A program made the position numbers and the translations under genes. A model generated the notes under the pieces. That model had not been told where the DNA came from. It did no database searches and saw only the letters and a program-made list of their open reading frames with translations. Positions 49,039 to 60,004 of a stretch of 64,000 nt of DNA are shown piece after piece; position 1 is the first letter of the stretch; each line of letters opens with the position of its first letter. The stretch is from assembly GCF_000340215.1 (NCBI RefSeq), contig NW_006921536.1:2829016-2893015 (forward strand), given 5' to 3'. The stretch comes from Pseudocercospora fijiensis CIRAD86. Taxonomy: Eukaryota > Ascomycota > Dothideomycetes > Mycosphaerellales > Mycosphaerellaceae.

Positions 49039-50387
49039 TCAACCTAACTTCGCTAACAATAACGCCTTTAGCTTATTAATACTACTCTTTGTCTCTATCG
49101 CCGTCGCTCTAACACCTTCTACCGACCTTTGTAAGTTAGACACTGTTAATTTAAGACTATCTACCGTCACCTGCACGCTATCAAACCTCGCTACCGTCGC
49201 CTTACGATTAGTATTAAGCGCCGCTACTAGATCCTCTACCCTCGCATTCGATCTAGCTTATACCTCTAACAACTCGATCTTCCGCTTCTTAAAGGAGTTA
49301 GCCTCTCGCTCTAGGTCTAGCATACTGTTAAACTAGCGCTTAGATTGCTTTATATCCTTCTCGGCAAGATTAGCAAGATTATTAGAGGCTATAGTATACT
49401 CGCCGATTAGATTCTTCTTAGTAATACTAGCCTATCGAAGCGACTTGCTACTCGTACGATTAAGCAAGAGGCCTTCGCTTACAACTCGAGCCTGTGCCTT
49501 CCGATTACGACTATTGTTGTCCTTAGCGGCGGCTTCTAGATTATCTTCTATCTCCGCCTGTTCTTTAGTATTAAACTCGCTCTAAGGGCGACTCGTTGTC
49601 GAAGGACTAGTACTCGTTAAGCGACCTATTACTGTATCGAATAAGGCCTCCTTCTCTTTGTCTATCTATTCTTCTTCGGCTATAGTCTGCTTACTAGCTT
49701 CCTTGTCCTTCTTCTTAGCTTCTATTATAGCTATTAACTTATCTAACTCAATGTCTATAGTACTCGGATTCTTGTCCTTAGATATAGTCCTTAATAGGTT
49801 ATCTAACCTCTTACTAATCCAACCCTTTACCTTGCCTTTACTAAAGACAATACGCTTTAGGTTCTTCGGACACTTTAGTGCTAACGACAACTCTCGCTTA
49901 GCGGTCTGTTCTATCTCCGTCTTGCACTTTTAACGAAACTACTAAGCGGCTCGTAATAGAAGCTATAAGAGTACTAGATAAGGACTCGAAGGACGAGGAG
50001 TTTAATATCCGCTATCTACTTTACTGCCTTGCCTTTAACTAGACCTTTGCCTTTGCCTTTGCCTCGAGGCGTTAGTTTATTAGGCACCTCTTCTACTAGG
50101 TTGTCCTTATTAACCTTACCTTCTTCTTCTACTTCCGCTCTTTCTACACTATCTTCTTTACTATCTTCTATAGCCGCTTGCTTAGCCGACTAAGTACCTA
50201 AGCGCTTATTATCCGCTTCTATAGTAGAAGCTATTATACTAGTTTCCTTACTAATCGCCTCTTGTTCGGATGCCGCTACTAGAGCTATACCTTCGCCCCG
50301 TCGAGGGCTAGGTTTCTTACTAGTTTCTAGTCTTGCTACGGGCGTAGAGTACGTTAGGTCGAGCTTAGAAGGAACGGACGAGGCCAA
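49039..50387 (-). pseudogene. Second ORF of transposon G, coiled-coil-like protein
   Basis: Minus strand, from a preserved ATG at 50,387 (MASSVPSKLDLTYSTPVARL) to a preserved TGA at 49,039. Two stop-free stretches are visible (50,190-50,387 and 49,666-49,890). The N terminus is Ser/Glu-rich; a Gly/Lys-rich patch (RGKGKGKGLVKGKAVK) lies near 50,030-50,070; the C-terminal half (LDLERE, LKLTVSNLQRSVEGVRA) is Lys/Glu/Leu-rich with heptad-like spacing, suggesting a coiled coil. Length is not a multiple of three, so a frameshift or intron is present, probably near 49,930-50,000. Family unknown; it may be the accessory DNA-binding partner often found with Harbinger transposases, although no Myb motif was seen. 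Confidence 0.55.
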
Positions 50388-50419
50388 ATTAAACTACGAC
50401 TATAAACTTTGCTAAGATT

Positions 50420-51263
50420 AAGTGCTTTCTAACGCTAATTAAGAAGCAGTTTAAGAGCCCTATAACCGTTGCGCCGTCGCCTCTAGTTACTAAGGGCTAT
50501 AGTTAATAAACTAACTAAACTATAAAGACTACTAAGTAAGACTAGCCGCCGGTTGCGACTGTTGCGACTGCTACTAAGCCGATTGTAAGTAAACAGAAGC
50601 GGTCGTTAGTCTATAAGCTAAATGCGTATATAGGTCGATAAAGCGTAGATTCTCGAGCGGACTAGATAGCGGAAATGGACTAGATCGCGGCGGCTACAAT
50701 AGCGACGACTACGGTAGTATAAACGGCGGCGTATTCGGATAATAATACTGCTGTATTAGTACTAGAGTCTCTGGATATAGCATGTGAATACTAGGCGACG
50801 AATACGGTTATTATAACTGTTATTGCGATTGCTATTAAGATAGCTATAAAGCCGGAGGTTAACTGCTTCGTGCTATACTTCCGTACGTACTATAGAGTAG
50901 ATCTAGTAAGCTCTACAACCCTTCATTTAGATTAAAGAAGGCGTGTAAGTGCGCTAGTATATAATTGCGGTCTATTGCTAATAGTTGTTATCGTTGTAGG
51001 TAGTCTAGTAATCGATACGCGACTAGAAGACGCGTAGCAGTCGACTCTATAGTGCGATTAACCTTATAAGCTTCTAACCGTATTCACTTCTAGTTAGTCT
51101 ACTGCCTATTCTATCGATGCGGACCTGCACCTACCCTTCCTTACGGCGTAGGTACGATAGGGCTACTAAACTATAGAGGTTGGCTCGAAGTGGTTAGCTA
51201 TAGTAAGGGGCTAGAAGCTAGTTGTTTACTTACTAACCTAATCTATCGATGCGGTCTATTAGA
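50420..51263 (+). other. Right part of transposon G with a possible plus-strand ORF
   Basis: A plus-strand frame from about 50,420 to 50,800 reads KCFLTLIKKQFKSPITVAP and later ATKPIVSKQKRSLVYKLNAY with RIP-type stops only. It is divergent from the minus ORF and may be the first exon of a third ORF or a chance frame. The rest up to the right terminus shows nothing recognisable. Confidence 0.35.
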
Positions 51264-51284
51264 GTTCAGTTGCTAAAACGCTAG
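51264..51284. repeat. Right terminal inverted repeat of G
   Basis: Ends TGCTAAAACGCTAG, the exact inverse of the first 14 bp of G. Confidence 0.88.
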
Positions 51285-52450
51285 ATTGTTAGCATTGTTA
51301 TTATAGTAGGAACCTTGGTTTCCTCCGCAGCTACTACGATTGCCGCGGTTAGTACTAGCTAGTCGGATCCTCGATTCTAGTCGTTATTAGAGCTAGACAG
51401 CTCGCTCGGCTGTTTCTACTTCGACTATAAATTAAATGCGTATTAGGTTAGCTTGTTCGAATATACGGCGACGGTCTAATTCGAGGATAAGTTCCTATCT
51501 AAGTTTTAGGCGTATTTCCGAGATCTATATAGAATTAGTCTTAGCCGGGAGGTTATCCTCGAGGGTCTTTAAATAGGCCTCGAATAAACGAGCCGATTGA
51601 TTAGTCTTTTATTTAGCTCGAAGATATAGGTCCTAAGCATATTGTTGCCTTAGTATAGGGCTTCTAAGGGTGTCTAGTATAATAGTTTTATAGGTTTGCT
51701 ACTAAACAGCGGTCTAATTATCGAGGGAATCAAAATGGTTATCCTAGGTACGTTTTGGGTCGCTATTAATGTACTATATCGCATAGACGACTAGTAAATA
51801 GTCATTTAGTAGAGCCCTTAGTGCGTTTCGTTAGTTAAGCTTATAGTTACGGATGTAGTCGTTGTATTGCTTTCGACTAGAGCCGTTAAACACAGTATAG
51901 TCCTTGAGTTTAGCATCCTTCTTCTAGACTAGGACTAATAGTAAGGAAGGCCCTACTATCGGCTTAGTATTAGTTGTTAGGGCCTCCTAAAGGCGGCGAA
52001 TTTCGAGGAGGTTATCCTTCAGCTATTGTTCTTAACGTAGAGTAGCGAGCCTGTTTTAGGTAGCTTCTTAAAGCCTCGCTACTAGCTAGGGGCTAAAGGC
52101 TAGTTAGCTATATCGTCGATTGACAATATTGTTAAGAATGTCGTTAATAGGCAACTCTAGGTCGTTACCTAGAATTACAGGTTCTTCGGCAGGCCTAGTA
52201 GTAGGCTCTTTAGTAGGAGGCACTTTAGTAGGTACTTTAGTAGGCACTTTAGTAGGCACTTCGGTAGGCACTATACTACTAGCATTGTCGTTGCTAGCGC
52301 TGCTAGCGGCGCCGCGATTGTTGTTTCGTAATAAGCCGGCTATTATAAGGGGCGGCGCTAATAATGTATTATTAGCCCCTAAGATGCGGATATAGCGGAA
52401 TTAGTAGATATCGGCTTAGTGCGATTAACTTAGTATAATAGGCCGTATAG
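51285..52450 (-). pseudogene. gag N-terminal part of element F
   Basis: Minus strand, upstream half of gag, collinear with 58,520-59,650 of F2. Near the N terminus it reads LGANNTLLAPP, then a run of PTKV tetrapeptide repeats coded by 12-bp tandem units at 52,196-52,272. It continues as a typical charged gag body. The plus-strand 91-codon frame at 52,120-52,395 is its antisense shadow. Start approximate: the ATG is probably lost to ATA. Confidence 0.75.
52196..52272. repeat. 12-bp tandem repeat in F gag
   Basis: Unit GGCACTTTAGTA repeated about six times with small changes, coding Pro-Thr-Lys-Val on the minus strand. F2 has fewer units at the matching place (59,425-59,468). Confidence 0.85.
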
Positions 52451-52615
52451 AAGGCCTTGCTTAATGATTAGTACGGTTGTTTTAATAGAATAGTACGTAT
52501 AGGTCCCGTTCTTCGGGCGTAATATAGTTAAATCGATAGTTTTCGTAGCTATACCGCTAAAAGCTTGAAATAAGGACTATCTAGCTACTACCCTTAAAGG
52601 GTAGATCGAATACTA

Positions 52616-52812
52616 TATAAGAAGGGTATATTAGCAGGTAGATAGGGTAGTAGTAGGTATAGGTAGTATTCGATAAGGAGCTAGGAGGAGAGGGAGGAAG
52701 GTAGGCAAGTTAGCCTACTGCTAAGCGCTAAGCCCTACCTAAGGCATCGAGACCCTAGCTTTACTCGAGCCCGGTTACATGCCAATTACGTGTAACCTCT
52801 TTAGTCCTAACA
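52616..52812 (-). repeat. LTR of element F (5' LTR)
   Basis: 197-bp partner of 41,622-41,818, with TTTAG duplication to its right (52,813-52,817). Ends CTTTAGTCCTAACA. Confidence 0.94.
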
Positions 52813-52817
52813 TTTAG

Positions 52818-53517
52818 CCTATAGAGGCGGCGGATTTCCTACGAGTAGGTAATAATACAGAACGTATAAGGCAAGTAAGTCGATTCGGCCGTACTTTACC
52901 CTAAGCTAGGTCGCGAAGTTCTCGCTATAATCGACGTAGTTCTAAATATAGGAACAGATACATAGGATATAGGGCTCTATATCTAGCAATCCGAGATTAT
53001 AGTACTAGGGCAGCGGTTAAACCGCTAGCTTAGCTAATTTCGAGGCTTCTACCGGAGTTAGAAGCGAGTCCGAAGGAGCTATAATAAGCGGGTAAACTAT
53101 TAGTAAGAGGGTAGAGGCGAGATAGTCTCTAAACGGAGGACAGCGACGGAGAACCGACTAAAGGCGGAGGAGCGTAGCTTATCGGGCAGGTCCTCCTAGG
53201 GAAAGCGGCTGCCCCTAGACCTAGGTATAGTAGGCAATTGCTACTAAAGGTAGAAACTACTACTACTATCTCCTCGGGGTACTAATAGGATCGCCGATAA
53301 GGCGCTCGCGCGTCGGTAGGGTATAGTGCGGAAGGGTAGTAAATCGAATAGGTACCGTCGTAACGGGTAGGAGTTAAATCGTAGTAATCGGCGGAAAATC
53401 GGTAGGACCCGTAGCTAATCGCGTCGATTCTCGTCGTAGCCGTAACGACCGGGGTCGATTCGGGTAGAGAACTAGTAGTTAGTACAGAAGCTAACTAAGT
53501 GTTAAGCGAAGCTACTA
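52818..53517 (-). pseudogene. Element E gag N-terminal part and leader
   Basis: Sequence between F and the 5' LTR of E. It should hold the start of E gag and the leader with the primer-binding site. Minus-strand frames are open only in short pieces and the start codon could not be placed. Confidence 0.5.
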
Positions 53518-53707
53518 AGTTGCTAGGCACACGGTTATAGTACGAAGGTATCGTAACGGTTGTACGGTGCAAAAGTTAATAATTCTCTAAGGTGCCGCGA
53601 GGCAAGCTATCTATATAATAGTCCTACTATTAGTAGTAATAGCGACCGTAGCGGTCGACAGTAACCGCTGCCTGCTATCGTATATGCAATAGTGTTATAT
53701 CGTAACA
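53518..53707 (-). repeat. LTR of element E (5' LTR)
   Basis: 190-bp partner of 29,316-29,505. Starts AGTTGCTAGGCACACGG and ends ATATCGTAACA, then ATTGT, the RIP-unmutated version of the ATTAT at the other end. Confidence 0.9.
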
Positions 53708-56480
53708 ATTGTTACGTAGCTCTACTCGGTTGTTACGGTTAGAAGCGTACTCTTTTTAGCGTCCCTTCCCCGCTAGGGCTTACTTATCGTTTCCTTAGTC
53801 TCGATGCTAATACTAGTTTTAATTAGCATAGCTACTATTTCTAGGGCGCTTATTACCGTAGCCGCCGCCGTAGCCGCCGGCGTAACCGCGACCTAAGTTA
53901 TCGCGATATCCGCGTACTACTACGGCGTACCGGTCGTCGAACCTACTAGCGTAACTACGACCTAAAGTATCGTAATACGCGCCCGAAGAATCGGCGTACC
54001 GGTCGCTATTGCGAGCGTTTTAATACTATAACTTACTATTATATCTATTACGGCCTCGCGCCGTACCGTAGGTATCGGACTGTATATATCTACGGTACTA
54101 TGCTTTATACTTGTCTTCTACGGCTCGCGTAAAAGTATAAATCGTATCGCTTAGTAAAGGCTTATCGAGCTTGTCTTATAGGCGAGGCTCGAATCGCAAC
54201 TACGCCTAGTAGAGAAGAGCGTACGGCCTATTAGGGTCTGTCTCGAGACCTGCCTTACGCGCGTAGCGGATATAGTTTATAATAAACTGCTAGGGTGCTC
54301 TACGGTTACGTACGTCCTATACTATATATAATTCGGCATATAGCTTGTCCTAGGCCTCGACAATAGACCTACTAAACTTGTCCCTTAGTGCCTTATACTA
54401 GCGCTCGATGCCCTCTCTACCGCGAATCGTATTACGATTATTGCTTATAAGCTCGTAAATGAACTATTATTATACGGCCCTACGGAGGCACTTCGTAAGC
54501 TAAGTACGTACTATACGGGCGTAATTAACTGCCGCGTAATTACAAGCTACGTCTAAGAATAGGTATACTAAGGTAAATGTAACCTTATTGCCGTACGTAT
54601 AGATGTCCTAGCTATCTAAGTCTACGTATAGGGCGTCGGGGTAGAAGTACCCGATATCTATCGGATTAAACCTCTCTAAGCGCTAAGAACGCTACGGGCT
54701 ATAATAGGGTAAGCGGCTAAACTAAAAGTTGTCGATATAGTACGGGTTAAAGTTATAACCTCGGGGGCTATAGTTCCCGCCTTAGGTACTAGAATTACCT
54801 AGGCTTAGGCTTAGAGGCCCTCCGCTAGCCGCACTGCCTTAACTATAGCGGCGCTATCTAGCCTCGGCGTTGCGTTAGACGTTACGGCGTAACTAGTACG
54901 GCTAGGCCTTAACTAGGTTAGGCAGTAGGGCTAATAGAACTTGTTCCTACGGGACCTGTTTATTTAAACCTATACGCGCGAGGCGTTCTACTCGTCTAGT
55001 GTCTAGCCTATCTTATACTAAGCTCGAAGGGATGCTTTAGCGTAACTAGTCGATCTCGTCCCGAATCTTATCCCTAAGTTGTTAGGTTTAGATAACCTAT
55101 TAATTTAAGAGTTGTCTAAACAGCTAGCGTATCTTATTGCGTAAGACGGCTAGATTAGCGGCATTTAGGATCTCCCCGTTAGCGTCTTTAGCGGCCGCGT
55201 TAGCGCTAGCGGCGTTCTAGTTCTCGCGTACTAGAACTTCGCGTAGCGCGCCTTCTCGTAGGCATTAAGGCTAGGGATTGTCGTAAGCTAGCTACTTGCC
55301 GTTTCGCTAGTTTTAGGAGGATAGTCCCGCGCTAGTATTGCGTATACGCTAGCGGTCCGCGACTAGACGCCTAGCCTCCGTACCTAGGAAAGCGTCGACT
55401 AACCTCTTATAGCGCTATGTCTACTATCGAGAAGGTTAGTCTCGCTCGATACTAGGTTCTACGTATACTAAGTCCGTGCGCTAGAATTCTAAGTCTATAT
55501 TTTAGGATATATCGGCTATGTCTTTAGTAGAAGCGGGTAGGATTAACGGCTCTTATTATCGGGATCCTTACTACTATATCTCGGGACCTCGATACTAAAG
55601 CTTAGGACCTAATAGAGAGGACTCTTAGCAAGGCTTAGTACCTAATAAAAGGGACTCTAGACTGCTCGGGGCCGGAAGCTCCCGGTCTTTCGGCTCGGGG
55701 CCCTATTACTCTATATCCTCCTATTTAGGCTTAGGGCCTTATTGCTTAGGACCTTGCTACTTAGGGTCGATAGAAACTGGTAAAGATAAATTAGGACTGC
55801 TCGGGACTAATAGCTCTAAGGCACTAAGTTCTCGTAGGCCTAGGGGAAATACAATCGGTAAGGACCTATAACGTATATATATAACTCGTCGGGTACTAGC
55901 TGCTAAAATAGTCCGACGGCGACGTAGCTATAGGCTAGTATCCGGACTTAGACTTATAGGCACTACTATATCTAGAGAGGGTAGCGCTAGTTCCGGAGTA
56001 GGAGCCGCTAAGTCGTTAGGTCCTATCGTATCTAAAACTACAAGTTCGTTATAGAGAGCAAGTAGCGTCTTCGCTGCTACCGTAACTAAAGAGCGGTTAA
56101 CGGCCTAATCCTAAGGGAAACCGAGGGTAGTACCGCCTCTAGTATCTAAGAGTTTTCGTAGTATATATTCTTCTAGGGGCTAATAATACGTAGTAATTTT
56201 CGTAACGACTACTATAAGCGGGTCTCTTTGCTTCTAGTGTACTAACTTAGCGTAACCGGCGTTAGCTAAGAACTCCTTAAAGCAAAAAGCGATATTTAAC
56301 GAGTAGGCGTCTAAATCGGGGCGTACGGAAGCTAGCGTATTTATAGAATAAGCGTAGGCTCGGTAATCTTATAAAAATATAGGATAAGTATAGAGTTAAG
56401 GAACTAGACTAGAGTCGGGAAACTGTTAGGGTGCTTATAGGCTCTTGCCTCGACCGGTGCCCGCTTCGGCAGGTGCTAGT
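53708..56480 (-). pseudogene. gag of element C (segment 1)
   Basis: Minus strand, from near 56,480 (LAPAEAGTGRGKSL; no ATG left) to the E insertion. The N-terminal part contains YRAYAYSINTLASVRPDLDA. The middle is Pro/Ser/Leu-rich with repeated GPKPK/GPEPK-like words near 55,600-55,760. The C-terminal part is Gly/Tyr/Arg-rich (GYGGGYGNKRPRNSS near 53,850), RGG-like rather than a CCHC knuckle, and runs KEYASNRNNRVELRNN into the insertion point. It continues in frame at 29,315. Functionally a nucleic-acid-binding capsid protein, by position. Confidence 0.75.
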
Positions 56481-56898
56481 ATAGAGTAAACAAACCTAGA
56501 TAAGGAAGGCGGGCCGCCTAGTCTAGCGGTTAGAGGGCTATAGGGCGCCGTCGATTAGAGGGCTATTAGTATATAGCTATATATATACGGAAGATAATGT
56601 GCGGAATTTAAAGGACTGTCGTAATCGTCTCGGTATCGAGCGTAGGTAGTTGTTATAGTTAGGTAGGTAGGTCGGTGCCGCTAGTATAGGACCTCGCGGT
56701 CGCGTTTTTTAGTTTTTTAAGGTGCCCGTTCGTCTAGTACTCGAGTACTGTTCGAACGGATCTAGATCTAACTAAAGCGAAGCTACTAATTGTTATACGA
56801 GGGACGATTAGTAGGTTAGCTATAGTATAGTATTAGTAAGAGTATCTACGGTCCTACGGAAGTATATATAGGCCCGGCGTTCTGTGCCTACCGTAACA
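56481..56898 (-). repeat. Leader and candidate 5' LTR of element C
   Basis: Upstream of C gag on the minus strand. A possible LTR start TGTTACGGTAGGCACAG reads leftwards from 56,898, resembling the TGTTACG start of the E LTR. Its partner would lie left of the window, so the LTR cannot be confirmed or its end fixed. Confidence 0.35.
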
Positions 56899-58040
56899 CT
56901 CTATCTCTTAAAGCGAGAGACTTCGGTCGAATAGGATAACTATACAAATCTTAAGCGCTATTATATAGAGAAATAGGTTAAAGAGTTCGTTCTAAGTCTA
57001 TCTTATCTATAGCGGCGGATAGAAAATCTCTAGTTATACCGTAACTAGCTACTTACTAAAGTAGACAAATCTATCTACCGCTTACTACGAGACCCTATAA
57101 GGGGACACGTTGCCGACTTTCTTCGTCGCTATACTAAACTCGACGAGCTAGTTCCCGCGTACGATATCGCCTTATATACTATTAGGTATATTAACTTAAG
57201 TTCCTAGAATATATTAGCCGACGAATACAGATTCTCTAGATAAGTTTATAACGACATTTTGTAATCGCGACTAATAATTTTTATAGCGACAATACTATAC
57301 TATACGTATAGGAAGAGAGATCTTAAGGTTACCTTTATATATCTAGAGTGCTAGAATATTAAATGTTAGAACTATAAAACCTACTTTTAATAATAGAATT
57401 GTCTATATTAGTTCTTTATATAGCATATTTAGCTTCACACTATCGAAATATTAATCCGAGGGAAGATTGTCGATAGCAATATTAGTTATTAGAAGGCGGA
57501 CTATTAATAATAAGAAGTAATTAATAGACGGGAGATAGTTCGACGGAGGGGCTACGTACTTTGCCTTTTCTCGCGAGTCTTAGAACTTATATATAGAAGG
57601 AGGTGCTAGTAGAGTTGCCCTACTTATCTGTATCTTACGCTATCTATATATCTATAATATCTCTACTACGTAGAATGCTATTAGTAGTTACGAGTTTTAC
57701 TAGTCGTCGATTTTTATATAGATCTATATCTCCCGTATTATAGGATAACTCCTCTAGAAAAGGCACTACCGTTGCTCTTTTACTTAGTACGGATTACTAA
57801 TAGAGTTAACTATTAAGCTATAGTCGAGAGATCTTCGTAACCTCTCGGACCTTATCGGCATTACAACTCTATACTTTCCTTCGATAATAAACGATAAGTT
57901 TCTCGAACCTAATACGGCCCCTTCGGACAAATCGGTATAGAAAGACATTAGTTATAAGGCGCTAGAGCGAATAATAATAGCGCTATTTAAGAAATAGCAC
58001 GTTGCCGGCTACCGAATCTACACTATACTAATTTAACGCC
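56899..58040 (+). pseudogene. Unidentified decayed plus-strand ORF
   Basis: Between element C and F2. Plus-strand frames with RIP-type stops only: near 57,030-57,240 VADFLRRYTKLDELVPAYDI then LADEYRFSR, and near 57,815-58,030 RDLRNLSDLIGITTLYFPSI then KALERIIIALFKK. The opposite orientation from the retroelements around it suggests a separate mobile element or a RIP-hit copy of a host gene. I recognise no domain. It is cut at 58,040 by the F2 junction. This part is poorer in CG than the rest of the block. Confidence 0.4.
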
Positions 58041-60004
58041 GGATAGCTAATAAGGGCACTAACTGAATTTCCTAGATCTAGCGTAACCTTAGTTTCGTAA
58101 TTAGTGCCCTAGGTATCTTATATAAGGTAGGTACGTATAATAGCTAGTATAATGTCGATAGTCTTACGCTATATAAGGCTAATAGTTAGTATAGCGCCTA
58201 TTCCTTTTTCGACTAATTAGAAGGTCGGCCTATAGAGATAGCGTTAGCTACTAAAAGGTGCTTTCGGTGCTTAGTAGTAGTACGGTCGATTCGGGCCTAA
58301 TCCTTAGGTTTGTCGTATTAGCCTAGTAGATAGCTAGTGCTATTATAGTTAAAGCACTTCAATCCGGTTAGGGGGTTACTATATCCGCTCGGATTAGCGC
58401 TAGAATTAGAGGAACGATTAGGGGTATATAGAAATAAGCCCCTTCCTTGTCCTCTTCCCTGCTAGGGGTTTCTACTATAGTATCGACCCCTGCCTCTTCT
58501 ACGCTAGTAGTCGTTACTGTTTCTATTATTAGTAGTATTCGTTTAGAGAGTACTTCCTTAGTTTCTACTACGGCTACGGTTAGTAGCTAGTCGTATCTTA
58601 GATTCTAACCGTTACTATAGCTATACTATACGCTCTATAGTCTCGACTTTAACTATAAATTAAATACGTATAAGATTAGCCTATTCGAATATACGGCGGC
58701 GGTCTAATTCGAGAATAAGCTCCTACCTAAGCTTTAGGCGTAACTTAGAGATCTATATAGAATTAGTCTTAGCCGGAAGGTCGTCTTCGAGGGTCTTTAA
58801 ATAGGCCTTAAATAAGCGAGCCGATTAATTAGTCTTTTGTTTAGCTCGAAGGTACTAGTCCTAAGCGTATTGTTGCCTTAGTATAGGGTTTCTAAGGGTG
58901 TCTAGTATAATAGTTTTATAGGTTTGCTACTAAATAGCGGTCTAGTTATTAAGGGAGTTAAAATAGTTATCCTAGGTACGCTTTAGGTCTCTATTAATAT
59001 ATTATATAGCATAGACGACTAACGAGTAATCGTCTAGAAAAGCCCTTAGTGCGTTTCGCTAGTTAAGCTTATAGTTACGAATTTAATCGTTGTATTACTT
59101 TCGACTAGGGCTATTAAACATAGTATAGTCCTTAAGCTTAGCATCCTTCTTTTAAATAGTTAGTAAGGAAGGCCCTACTACTAGTCTAGTATTAGTTATT
59201 AGGGACTCCTATAGGCGGCGAATCTCGAGGAGATTATCCTTTAGCTATTATTCTTAGCGTAGGGTAGTAAGCCTATTCTAGGCAGCTTCTTAGAGTCTCG
59301 CTACTAGCTAGGGGCTAAAGGCTAGTTAGCTATATCGTCGATTAATAATATTGTTAAGAATGTCGTTAATAGGTAGTTCTAGATTATTACCTAGAACTAT
59401 AGGTTCTTCGGTAGGCCTAGCGGTAGGCTCTTTAGTAGGTGCTTTAGTAGGCACTTTAGTAGGCACTATACTACTAGCGTTGTCGTTGCTAGCGCTACTA
59501 GCGGCGCCGCGGTTATTGTTGCTTCGTAATAAGCCGGCTATTATAATAAGGGGTAATACTAATAATATATTATAGGCCCCTATAGTACGGATATAGCGGA
59601 ATTAGCGAGTATCGGTCTAGTGCAATTGACTTAGTATAATAGGCTATATAGAAGGCCTTGCTTAATAATTAGTACGGTTGTTTTAGTAGAGTAGTACGTA
59701 TAGGTCCCGTTCTTTAGGCGTAATATAATTAAATCGATAGTTTTCGTAGCTATACCGTAAAAAGAACACTATCTAGCTGCTACCCTTAAAGGGTAGATCG
59801 AATACTATATAAGAAGGGTTATATTAGTAGGTAGATAGGGTAGTAGTAGGTATAGGTAGTATTCGATAGAGATTTAGGAGGAGAAGGAAGAAGGTAGGCT
59901 AGTTAGCCTAACGCTAAGCGCTAAGCCCTACCTAAGGCACTAAGACCCTAGCTTTACTCGGTCTAATTATATACTAATTACGTATAGCCTCTTTAGCCCT
60001 AATA
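58041..60004 (-). mobile_element. Retrotransposon F, truncated copy F2 (gag and 5' LTR)
   Basis: Collinear with F from 46,831 (GATAGCTAATAAGGG, protease) through gag to the 5' LTR, but lacking transposon G and everything downstream of the protease start. Zinc knuckle at about 58,315-58,360. Protease words read LDLG where F reads LDPG. It shares the gag body, the PTKV repeats in lower number and the 197-bp LTR. The abrupt left end at 58,041 marks a deletion or recombination junction. All frames have RIP-type stops. Confidence 0.9.
59808..60004 (-). repeat. LTR of element F (F2, 5' LTR)
   Basis: 197 bp, starts TATAAGAAGGGTTATATTAG and ends CTCTTTAGCCCTAATA. More diverged from the two F LTRs than they are from each other. 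Confidence 0.92.

Larger units (their letters stand above)
47294..51284 (+). mobile_element. DNA transposon G, PIF/Harbinger-like, nested in gag of F
   Basis: A 3,991-bp insertion absent from F2. Its ends are inverted repeats: CTAGCGTTTTAGCA at the left and the exact reverse complement TGCTAAAACGCTAG at the right, with about 17 of the first 20 bp matching. It codes a DDE transposase on the plus strand and a second ORF on the minus strand, a two-gene layout known in PIF/Harbinger elements. The target duplication is unclear: the F2 empty site reads CTATTATTAG, and flanks here are ATT on both sides, compatible with a 3-bp duplication. It keeps more CA/TG than its hosts, consistent with being the youngest layer. 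Confidence 0.85.
41622..52812 (-). mobile_element. Retrotransposon F (11.2 kb including nested transposon G)
   Basis: Bounded by two 197-bp LTRs and TTTAG duplications, inserted in the gag of E. The order on the minus strand is LTR, leader, gag N part, transposon G, gag C part with zinc knuckle, protease, reverse transcriptase, RNase H, integrase, chromodomain, 1.25-kb 3' region, LTR. Without G (3,991 bp) it is about 7.2 kb, a normal size. A truncated second copy lies at 58,041-60,004 and lacks G at the matching point, which proves G is an insertion. Confidence 0.93.
29316..53707 (-). mobile_element. Retrotransposon E (about 13.2 kb without the nested F)
   Basis: Bounded by 190-bp LTRs (29,316-29,505 and 53,518-53,707) with flanking ATTAT at 29,311-29,315 and ATTGT at 53,708-53,712. 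That is a 5-bp target duplication differing by one TpG-to-TpA change. Removing it joins the C gag frame perfectly (LRNN to RGYEARG). The order on the minus strand is LTR, leader/gag, protease, reverse transcriptase, RNase H, integrase, chromodomain, long extra ORF, LTR. The gag is interrupted by F at 41,621/52,818. E and C are related in design and motif wording. Confidence 0.9.
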
